A DNA stretch of 64,000 nucleotides, taken from assembly GCA_016342355.1 (NCBI GenBank), contig JAEINP010000007.1:62001-126000 (forward strand), given 5' to 3'. Shown here in pieces: positions 52,591 through 60,126 of the stretch (position 1 is its first letter; every line of letters starts with the position of its first letter). The position numbers and the translations under genes were made by a program. Below the pieces are notes generated by a model. That model was not told where the DNA came from. It worked only from the letters and a program-made list of their open reading frames with translations, and did no database searches. The stretch comes from Desulfatibacillum sp. Lineage in GTDB: Bacteria > Desulfobacterota > Desulfobacteria > Desulfobacterales > Desulfatibacillaceae.

Positions 52591-54864
52591 ATGGATAGCA
52601 TACTGGACTACATAGGCAACACGCCCCTGGTGGAAATCAGGCATTTGAATCCCAATCCGGCGGTGCGGATGTTCGCCAAGTTGGAGTATTTCAACCCCGG
52701 AGGGTCGGTAAAGGACCGTGTGGCCCTGTCCATGATCGAAGACGGGGAAAAAACCGGTGAACTCACCAAGGATAAAACGGTTCTTGAAGCCACCAGCGGC
52801 AATACGGGCATCGGCCTGGCCCTGGTTTGCGCGGTTAAGGGCTATCGCCTGCTCCTGGCCATGAGCGAATCCGTCAGCGAGGAGCGCAGGAAAATCCTCT
52901 CCGCCCGGGGCGCGGAAATCCTCTTGACTCCCGGTCATTTGAGCACGGACGGCGCCATAGAAGAGGTCTATCGCCTGGTGCGGGAAAATCCCGGCAAATA
53001 CTTCATGACCGACCAGTACAACAACGACGCCAACTGGAAGGCCCATGTGCAGGGCACCGCCCCGGAAATCTGGGAGCAGACCATGCACAAACTTACCCAC
53101 ATGGTGGCTACCATTGGCACCACTGGCACCTGCATGGGGCTTTCCCGGGGATTGAAAGCCCTGAATCCTGCGATTAAAATGATTGGGGTGGAGCCCTACT
53201 TCGGCCATAAAATCCAGGGGTTAAAAAATCTCAAGGAATCTTATGTTCCGGAAATTTTTGACAAAACCGCTTTGGATGAAAAAATATATGTGGATGACGA
53301 GGAAGCATTTGACATGGCCCGGCGCCTGGCAAAAGAGGAGGGCCTGTTTGTAGGCATGAGCTCCGGGGCGGCTATGGCCATTGCATGCAAGAAGGCCATG
53401 GAACTCAAAGAAGGCGTGATTGTGGTTCTGCTGCCCGATTCCGGGGAGCGCTACCTGTCCACGACCCTGTTCGCCGTCAAGGAAAAATCCGGCCTTAACC
53501 TGTACAATACGATTTCCCGGAGCAAGGAGCCCTATATTCCCCTGAAAACGGGAAAAACCGGCATGTACTCCTGCGGTCCCACGGCTAACGAGCCCATGGG
53601 AGTTGGCCATTGCAGGCGATTTGTCTTTGCCGATCTTTTAAGCCGGTACCTCAGCTATAAAGACCTGGATGTCACCCATATCATCAATATCACGGATATG
53701 GATGATAAGACCATCGAAGGCTCCCAGGACGCGGGCACGGGCCTGGAGGAATTCACCCAAAGGCATATTGACCGGTTTATGCAGGATATTGCCTGTCTGG
53801 GCGTCCGCCCTGCCAACGCCTATCCTCGGGCCAGCAACCACATTGACGACATGGTTGCAATCGCCGCCAAGCTGGCCGGGACTGGTTTTGCCTACGAAAA
53901 AATGCGTTCTCTGTACTTTGATATTTCACGCCTTGAGGGATACGGCGATCTTTCCGGTATAGACCTGGATAAAATCCGCCTGGGCGCCACCGTGGACATG
54001 GACGACTACGAAAAGGACAATCCCCGGGATTTCACCCTGTTCAAACGCTCCCGCCTTAATGAATTAAAACGGGGGATTTTCGTCAAAACCGAGTGGGGAA
54101 ACGTACGCCCAAGCTGGCATATCCAATGTGCGGCCATGTCCATGAAATACCTGGGAGAAACCTACGACATCCATACTGCCAGCCGGGATCTTGTTTTTCC
54201 CCATCATGAAAACGAGGTCGCAATCGCCAAAGCCCTCACTGGCAAGCCGCTGGCGCGGTATTGGCTCCATTGCGATCAGGTGATTGTGGACGAAAAGGAA
54301 GCCTGGCCGGAAAAAATCACCCTCCAGGACCTTTTGGACAAGGGATACACAGGACGGCAGGTCCGATTCTGGCTTCTGGCCACCCATTACCGCAAGCCCC
54401 TGCATCTCACCCCTGCCAGCCTGGACAGCGCAGCCAAGGGGCTGGAACGCCTGGACCGGTTTACGGAAGCCCTGCGAATCGCCAATGGCAGGGGAGCAAC
54501 CAATGCGGACGTTGACCAACTGCTGTACGACATCAAACAGGGCTTTACCGCAGCTATGGACGATGATCTTTCGGTTTCAGCTGCTTTATCCGCTCTGTTT
54601 GCGGTGGTCAAGCAGGTCAACCGTTTGGTTTCTCAAAACACCCTGGATGGTGATAGCGCCCAAAAAATTCTGGACGCCCTGGAAAAAATCAATCAGGTTT
54701 TGGGAATATTCAATTTTGATGAAACTCCCCGGGACCCGGAAATCGCCACCCTTTTGAACAAAAGAGAAAATGCCCGGGCCGCAGGGGATTATGCTACGGC
54801 GGACGCCATTCGTGACGAGCTGACAGCCCGGGGAATAACTGTTCGGGACGGCAAAGCCAAATAA
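52591..54864 (+). CDS. Cysteine synthase fused to a cysteinyl-tRNA synthetase-like domain
   Basis: A 757-residue fusion. Residues 1-300 are a PLP cysteine synthase-type enzyme: Lys41 in GGSVKDR, TSGNTGIG, GTTGTCMG and SSGAAMA. Residues about 305-757 are CysRS-like up to the C-terminal DALR region and the ending ADAIRDELTARGI. Zinc and cysteine pocket residues are kept: Cys328, Trp509, Cys513, His538 and Glu542. The HIGH motif is GVGH (337-340), and the KMSKS loop is replaced by a shorter EKEAWPEK (568-575). Aminoacylation is therefore doubtful, and a cysteine-sensing or tRNA-related role may be possible. AAAGG precedes the ATG. Confidence 0.9.
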   Translation: MDSILDYIGNTPLVEIRHLNPNPAVRMFAKLEYFNPGGSVKDRVALSMIEDGEKTGELTKDKTVLEATSGNTGIGLALVCAVKGYRLLLAMSESVSEERRKILSARGAEILLTPGHLSTDGAIEEVYRLVRENPGKYFMTDQYNNDANWKAHVQGTAPEIWEQTMHKLTHMVATIGTTGTCMGLSRGLKALNPAIKMIGVEPYFGHKIQGLKNLKESYVPEIFDKTALDEKIYVDDEEAFDMARRLAKEEGLFVGMSSGAAMAIACKKAMELKEGVIVVLLPDSGERYLSTTLFAVKEKSGLNLYNTISRSKEPYIPLKTGKTGMYSCGPTANEPMGVGHCRRFVFADLLSRYLSYKDLDVTHIINITDMDDKTIEGSQDAGTGLEEFTQRHIDRFMQDIACLGVRPANAYPRASNHIDDMVAIAAKLAGTGFAYEKMRSLYFDISRLEGYGDLSGIDLDKIRLGATVDMDDYEKDNPRDFTLFKRSRLNELKRGIFVKTEWGNVRPSWHIQCAAMSMKYLGETYDIHTASRDLVFPHHENEVAIAKALTGKPLARYWLHCDQVIVDEKEAWPEKITLQDLLDKGYTGRQVRFWLLATHYRKPLHLTPASLDSAAKGLERLDRFTEALRIANGRGATNADVDQLLYDIKQGFTAAMDDDLSVSAALSALFAVVKQVNRLVSQNTLDGDSAQKILDALEKINQVLGIFNFDETPRDPEIATLLNKRENARAAGDYATADAIRDELTARGITVRDGKAK

Positions 54865-54897
54865 CCCGGCCCCGGCCACAACAAGAGAGACGGAACC

Positions 54898-55890
54898 ATG
54901 AACGCCACATTATTTCCCTATACATACATGACCGATGACGAAATCCAGGCTTTTAACCTGCTTTTCGGGCCGCCCAGGATATACCTGCCTTCGGATCTGG
55001 AAATGCCGCCGTCCTTGAGAGTGGCGCACAGGGAGGGCCTTGTTACATTGGCCTTGCCCCTGGAAGACCAGACCGACCGGAGAATGCTGCGGTCTGTCCT
55101 GGCTGAATGCCGCTCCTGGGCCGGAACCCTGGACCTTAGGGCCGTTGCGGCCCAAGGCGCCCGGGAACCTTTAACGGAAGAGGCCTTTGCAGCCAACATT
55201 CGGGCGTCCATTAAAAGGCAGGCAACATCAACTTCCAAGGGCCAGGAACCCTCGCCGCTTCTGGCGGACCTTGTCTTTTTGCAGATGGCTCAAGCCCTGG
55301 ACACCCAGCATTTTGACGTGGATCTTTCCCTGCGCAAATTCCAGGAAAAAGAAAACAACTTATTTAAGGAACTGGCGGAACCGGGGGAACAGGATGCCTG
55401 CAAACCGGGGATATCTCTATCCAATTCTGATGCACCCAGGGTTCGCAACCTGCCCCGCCGCTTACAAGCATGGTTTCACCTCTTGGAGGGGGATGCCTCG
55501 CCCAACGGATTATATTTTACGGTGGCAGGGGACGCCATGGACTTATTATTGGACAAGACAGATCCTGAACCGTTATCCTTTTATCTGAAAGACTTTCCCT
55601 GGCCCCCTGTTTCGGGAGAGGCGACAGCCCAATGGCAGGAGGCTTTTTCAGGGTGCATGGAGAGTTTTATTACTGGCACGGGAAATGCCGCCCAGGCGCT
55701 CCAAGCCTTGGAGGCCCTGTCGGGTATTCAGGCAGATTCCCATATAAGCGGAATTGACCTGCGGATTGCTTTGATAGAAGAAAATCCGCATGCTTTTTTT
55801 TCCCGCTGCCTGGGAGTCGACACCAACCAAGGGAAAACGCAAAACGTGCAAAACACTGTTCTGGTGTGCCTGGAACACCGGGCAGCCTGA
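54898..55890 (+). CDS. Hypothetical protein (330 aa) of the surE operon
   Basis: Not recognised. A soluble protein with no signal peptide or membrane helix. The N-terminal segment reads YTYMTDDEIQAFNLLFGPPRIYLPSDLEMP, split by aromatic residues, and the middle is helical with a KFQEKENNLFKEL region. The C-terminal half includes RLQAWFHLLEGD and PLSFYLKDFPWPP. It has AGAGA before the ATG and follows the CysK-CysRS fusion by 33 bp and precedes the acyl-CoA synthetase-like gene by 57 bp, so it is in the same transcript. It probably has a role in the same process, but nothing more can be said. Confidence 0.75.
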   Translation: MNATLFPYTYMTDDEIQAFNLLFGPPRIYLPSDLEMPPSLRVAHREGLVTLALPLEDQTDRRMLRSVLAECRSWAGTLDLRAVAAQGAREPLTEEAFAANIRASIKRQATSTSKGQEPSPLLADLVFLQMAQALDTQHFDVDLSLRKFQEKENNLFKELAEPGEQDACKPGISLSNSDAPRVRNLPRRLQAWFHLLEGDASPNGLYFTVAGDAMDLLLDKTDPEPLSFYLKDFPWPPVSGEATAQWQEAFSGCMESFITGTGNAAQALQALEALSGIQADSHISGIDLRIALIEENPHAFFSRCLGVDTNQGKTQNVQNTVLVCLEHRAA

Positions 55891-55947
55891 ACAAAAAATA
55901 TGTCCCAATAAATACCTACAGCCATACTTGACCAAGGGGGGAAAGTC

Positions 55948-57447
55948 ATGAGTCTGCACAGTTTAGGGGTCTATGAAATTTTCGCCAGGAACGCCCTGTC
56001 TTTTGGCAATGACAACGCGGTTGTTTTTAATCAGGAAAGAATCAGCTTTGACCGGTTAAAGGAACAGGTGGACTCCCTGGCCAACGGCCTGGAAGCCCGG
56101 GGAATTTCCAAAGGAGACCGGATAGGCATCCTGGGCCTCAATACCCACAAATACATGTGGATATTCGGGGCTGCCGCCGCCCTTGGAGCCATTGTCGTAC
56201 CCATCAACTGGCGTCTTGCCACGGAAGAAGTCCGATATATCCTGGAGGACACATCCCCAAAATTCCTGGTGGTGGACAAGGCCTTTGCCGATGTGGGCAA
56301 ACAACTGGAAGGGCAAACCGCCCTTTTGTGTTTTGATCAGGATGTAAACGGCATAGCCTTTTTGGACAGCCTCATGGATAACGCCGCACCCAGGCAGTGT
56401 CAGGGTTTTGGCGATGATCCATTTTGTATCATCCATACAGCCGCCATGGACGGCAAGCCCCGGGGCGCGGTCCTTTCCCATAACAACATCATTTACAGCA
56501 ACATGCAGGGCATCGCCACCATGCAATTGGGAAGGCGGGACGCTTACTTGAACATGCTGCCCATGTTCCATATTACCGGACTTAACCTGAGCATGGCGGT
56601 CATGCACGGGGGAGGCCGGAACATAATCATGGAAAAATTCGATCCGGCCCAGGCCCTTAATCTGGTCCAGGAGGAAATGGTTTCGGTGATTGGCAGTTTC
56701 CCCCCCATTTTGAACAATCTGGAAACGGAATTGGACAATAACCCCAGGGATATGTCTTCCCTGCGCCATGTCCTGGGCATAGACGCCCCGGATACCATGG
56801 CCCGATGGCAGGAAAAAACCGGCAGTATTTTTTGGGCATTATACGGCCAGACCGAAACCTCGGGCATGGTCACCACGGCCAAAAGTTCGGCAAGGCCGGG
56901 ATCAGCCGGGCGGGAGTCCTTGCTTGCCGCCATCAAAATAGTGGATGAAAGCGGAAACCAGGCGCCGATGGGAGTGGCGGGAGAAATTCTGGTCCGGGGT
57001 CCTTTGGTTTTTTCAGGATTTTGGGAGAAGGGGCAAATGTCCCGCCATAGTTTTGACAACGGGTGGCACCGCACCGGAGACCTCGGCAAACTGGACGAAC
57101 AGGGTTTCCTGTGGTTTGCAGGCCGCAAACCGGAAAAGGAGCTCATCAAGCCCGGTGGTGAAAACGTTTACCCCGCCGAGGTGGAGAACGTCATTATACA
57201 ACACCCCGACATCACCGAAGTGTGCGTCATAGGGGTTCCGGACCCCAAGTTCGGTGAGGGAATCAAGGCTGTGTGCGTGTGCCGCCAAGGGTCCTCCCCG
57301 AGTCCCGGAGAAATCATGGACTTTGTGGCGGCCCGTATAGCCCGCTATAAAAAACCGCGTTATGTGAGTTTTGTCGAGGCGCTTCCTAAAAATAAAGACG
57401 GCGAGATCAACCGGATCGAGGTCAAGAGTCAGCATGGCAAGGCGTAA
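55948..57447 (+). CDS. Acyl-CoA synthetase-like (ANL superfamily) protein with altered active site
   Basis: A 499-residue adenylate-forming fold protein. Motifs A5 (YGQTETSG), A7 (RTGDLG) and A8 (GRKPEKELIKPGGENVYP) are intact. Two key elements are not: the P-loop (normally TSGTTGxPKG) reads TAAMDGKPRG at 164-173, and the A10 catalytic Lys (PKxxxGKI) is Glu486 in PKNKDGEINR. Loss of the A10 Lys generally abolishes adenylation in this family while thioester formation may remain. GGGGAAAG precedes the ATG. It could be a binding or ligase-half enzyme rather than a true acyl-CoA synthetase. Confidence 0.88.
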   Translation: MSLHSLGVYEIFARNALSFGNDNAVVFNQERISFDRLKEQVDSLANGLEARGISKGDRIGILGLNTHKYMWIFGAAAALGAIVVPINWRLATEEVRYILEDTSPKFLVVDKAFADVGKQLEGQTALLCFDQDVNGIAFLDSLMDNAAPRQCQGFGDDPFCIIHTAAMDGKPRGAVLSHNNIIYSNMQGIATMQLGRRDAYLNMLPMFHITGLNLSMAVMHGGGRNIIMEKFDPAQALNLVQEEMVSVIGSFPPILNNLETELDNNPRDMSSLRHVLGIDAPDTMARWQEKTGSIFWALYGQTETSGMVTTAKSSARPGSAGRESLLAAIKIVDESGNQAPMGVAGEILVRGPLVFSGFWEKGQMSRHSFDNGWHRTGDLGKLDEQGFLWFAGRKPEKELIKPGGENVYPAEVENVIIQHPDITEVCVIGVPDPKFGEGIKAVCVCRQGSSPSPGEIMDFVAARIARYKKPRYVSFVEALPKNKDGEINRIEVKSQHGKA

Positions 57448-57495
57448 TCAGTTCCGTGCAGAGTGATCTAAGGGTCTGACAGCCTGGCGTGGGTT

Positions 57496-57663
57496 TTAAC
57501 CGTTTTGCTCGGTAAGGTTGAGCCTTTTGTCAGGCTGGCCCTTTCTCCGGCGGATAACGTTGCCAATCCCTGTATGGACTGGCCTCTGTACAACTTTTGG
57601 CTCCTGGCTTTCAAACAGTCTAAGCAGTTTTTCTTCCAGAGCCTTTTTCTTCTCAGGATCCAC
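57496..57663 (-). CDS. Small basic protein with GTG start (55 aa)
   Basis: A short frame with a strong ribosome site, AAAAGGAG six bases before GTG. The product is very basic: first a Lys/Glu/Leu helix (DPEKKKALEEKLLRLFESQ), then VVQRPVHTGIGNVIRRRKGQPDKRL. The amphipathic helix and basic tail suggest a nucleic-acid or ribosome contact, but no family is recognised. A still smaller six-codon frame (MSVKNY) ends 19 bp before it on the same strand behind GGGAGGG and may be a leader. It is antisense to nothing and converges with the acyl-CoA synthetase-like gene. Confidence 0.6.
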   Translation of the reverse strand: MDPEKKKALEEKLLRLFESQEPKVVQRPVHTGIGNVIRRRKGQPDKRLNLTEQNG

Positions 57664-58854
57664 AGTATACTCCTTTTTAATAATTTTTCACTGACATGGT
57701 GTTTCCCTCCCCCAAAGTCTGATTACCGGAGGACGAACACAACCAATTCTCTTGCGTTTTTTGCAAAGGGTTATTTTAGACTAATGCAATCCAGGCGCCA
57801 AAATCCATGGCAAGGCCACAGAATTGCGTTGTTTACCATTTCAAAATTTGTTGCACACCCTGATTGCTTTTCGGCAACACCTCTCAAAAAATTGAGTGGG
57901 AACCCACAGTCAGCCAGAACACTGTATCCCATACAGTTTTCGGTCAAAACCGGGTCCGGAAGGCAAAGGCCAAACAGCCTTCTGACGGGTGTCAAAACAA
58001 TGGCGCAGGCGTCCGATTCCTGGCGCCTTCGTTCCGTTTTCAAATCACCGCGCAGCCGCAACACATGGGGCTTGGGGGGAGTTCGTGAACAAACTCCGTG
58101 AGGAAAAGCGTGTTTTTCAAAATCCAAATCGCCCAGAACGCTGGCATACCCGCTCTGAGTGGAAACATTTTCAGCAGCCTGAAAAGTGCTATGGATATTC
58201 ATTCTATAACAAGGTCAGAACGACCTTGCATGAAATTTTCCGCTTTGTCCTCTTGCGCGCCACTTTTCAAAAAAACCGTAGCTCGCCTGTTGCGCCCATT
58301 CCAGACCAAAACAAAAGAACTATCGCCCTGCTTCTCCCTGTAGGGAGGTCGAAGGAGATTCTCCTGTCATATATGGACCAAACAGGGACTAACACATTGC
58401 GGCACTTGCCGCAGTAGCGGTTGTTTGGGGATATTCTCGCCCAATCCGACTGTGTGGGATTTTTCACAAAATAGAATGGAAATCAAACCTTTTTAATAAA
58501 AAAATGTTATTCAGGCAAAACAGCAGGAACGAGGCTATTTGCAGGCTATCAAGGTACAGAGGAACAACCAACACAGTTAGCAGCCTCGATTCATTTTTCG
58601 CCTTCAAATAACCACTGGATATCAAGAGCTTTTTACGCCCTTTTTAACGATTTAGGGAGGCTTGCTTCTTCGCTCTTGGGCACCCTAAGCTACCAAAAGC
58701 CCGACAACAAATCATGTCAAGGCAAGACGCGCCCATCTTTTCCGAAGGGATTTTTCTTTGCACAAGCGTAGAACCACGGAAAATTTCCTGAGGACGACCG
58801 GTCTCCCTCAATTCTCACGTTTCAGGATTTTGCATATTCTGTTATAAATGGGTC
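57664..58854. other. 1.2-kb gene-poor stretch with hairpins
   Basis: No convincing gene on either strand. Frames of 140-200 codons exist (57505-58101 plus, 57771-58202 minus) but have no ribosome site and odd composition. Three compact inverted repeats stand close together: CTCCCT-GT-AGGGAG (58334-58347), GGAGA-T-TCTCC (58354-58364) and TGCGGCA-CT-TGCCGCA (58398-58413). The remainder may be a decayed element. Confidence 0.5.
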
Positions 58855-60126
58855 ATGACTACCTTTTCGTTTGTGCATGCAGCGGACATCCACCTGGACA
58901 GTCCCTTTGCCGGAATCACGGCCTCGGCCCCCCATATTCGGGAGACCTTGATCCAGGCCAGCTTTCAGGCGTGGCGCAAGCTGGTGGAGTTCTGTATTGA
59001 CGAGCGAACGGATTTTCTGCTCCTTGCCGGTGATATCTTTGATTGGGAAGACCGGAGCGTCCGGGCCCAACTGGCTTTCAGGGACGGGTGCGCCCGTCTG
59101 GCGGATCATGGAATTCAGGTTTTTGCCGTGCACGGCAACCACGATCCCATTCAGGGCCGATATGCTGCTGTAGAGCTTACTGAAAACGTTTATGTATTCG
59201 GTTCCAACGGCCCGGAAACCCGGGTGGTGGAACGCCAGGGCAGCCCGATGGCCGCAGTGTCCGGGATCAGCTATCAAACCAGGGAGGAAAAGCGCAATCT
59301 GGCTTCCTTGTTTCCTGCACGCGATTCTTCTCCAAGGCTTTTCTCCATTGGACTGGTGCATGCCAATCTGGGGGGCGCTACCGGCCATGCCCCATACGCA
59401 CCCTGCACCATGAGCGACCTTGTTCAGGCTTCCATTGACTACTGGGCCTTGGGCCATGTACACCAACGGCGCGTTGTGAGTGAAGCTCCTTACGTGGTTT
59501 ATCCTGGCAATATCCAGGGCCGCAGCTTTATCGAACAGGGAGAACGCGGAGTTTATCTCGTTCATGTCCGGGCAGGCGCAGTCACGGACGTGGACTTCAG
59601 GGCCATGGATGCTGTCCGGTTTTTGGTGCTGGATATTTCCATTGAACCCCATGGTTCAGTGGACAGCCTCGTGCAGGACATGGCGAATGCCGTTTACAAA
59701 GCTCTGGATGATAACGGAGACCGGCCTCTGATTTGCCGTTTTACCCTGTCAGGCAGAGGCGCTTTGTTTTCCCAACTGATAAAGCCAGGCGTCGTGGAAC
59801 AAATCCTCGATAACGTGAGAGAATATTTCCAGGACAAGGATCCCTTTGTCTGGCTGGAAAACATTCGCACCCAATGCCTGCCCCTGGCAGACATCATGGA
59901 CCTCATGGAATCCGATGGCCTTCTTGCAAGAGTATTGCGGGATATGGCCGAAGTGGAAGATTCCCCCCTGGCGCTTTCAGACCTGGCTGAAAAAGTATTA
60001 AGCCCCTTGTTCGGCCGCAGACTGGTGTCCGGCGCCATTGGTAAACTGGCGGAAAAGGATATTGTTGACATGCTGGACAAGGCCCGAAATCTTTGCATCG
60101 ACCTTTTGGAACAGGAGGATGCATGA
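58855..60126 (+). CDS. DNA repair exonuclease, YhaO/SbcD-type metallophosphoesterase
   Basis: A 423-residue calcineurin-like phosphoesterase. Metal-binding motifs are complete: HAADIHLDSPF near the start, LLAGDIFDWED, VHGNHDP, GLVHANLGG and ALGHVHQRR. The C-terminal part (about 290-423) is a cap and helical arm that binds the ATPase partner. The gene overlaps the ATPase gene by 4 bp (ATGA). No clear Shine-Dalgarno precedes its ATG, and TATAAA ends seven bases before it. Together the pair resembles SbcDC/Mre11-Rad50 and should process DNA ends. Confidence 0.93.
   Translation: MTTFSFVHAADIHLDSPFAGITASAPHIRETLIQASFQAWRKLVEFCIDERTDFLLLAGDIFDWEDRSVRAQLAFRDGCARLADHGIQVFAVHGNHDPIQGRYAAVELTENVYVFGSNGPETRVVERQGSPMAAVSGISYQTREEKRNLASLFPARDSSPRLFSIGLVHANLGGATGHAPYAPCTMSDLVQASIDYWALGHVHQRRVVSEAPYVVYPGNIQGRSFIEQGERGVYLVHVRAGAVTDVDFRAMDAVRFLVLDISIEPHGSVDSLVQDMANAVYKALDDNGDRPLICRFTLSGRGALFSQLIKPGVVEQILDNVREYFQDKDPFVWLENIRTQCLPLADIMDLMESDGLLARVLRDMAEVEDSPLALSDLAEKVLSPLFGRRLVSGAIGKLAEKDIVDMLDKARNLCIDLLEQEDA

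Noticed and set aside
52591-54864. Cysteine persulfide synthase activity of the CysRS-like domain
   Set aside because: The proposed persulfide activity of CysRS depends on lysines in the KMSKS region, which is missing here, so I do not assign it.
57505-58101. 198-codon plus frame in the gene-poor stretch
   Set aside because: No ribosome site and low-complexity aromatic start; it opposes the better supported 55-codon minus gene.
57771-58202. 143-codon minus frame in the gene-poor stretch
   Set aside because: No ribosome site, Cys/Arg-rich mixed composition, and overlap with an equally open plus frame. It could be part of a decayed repeat.
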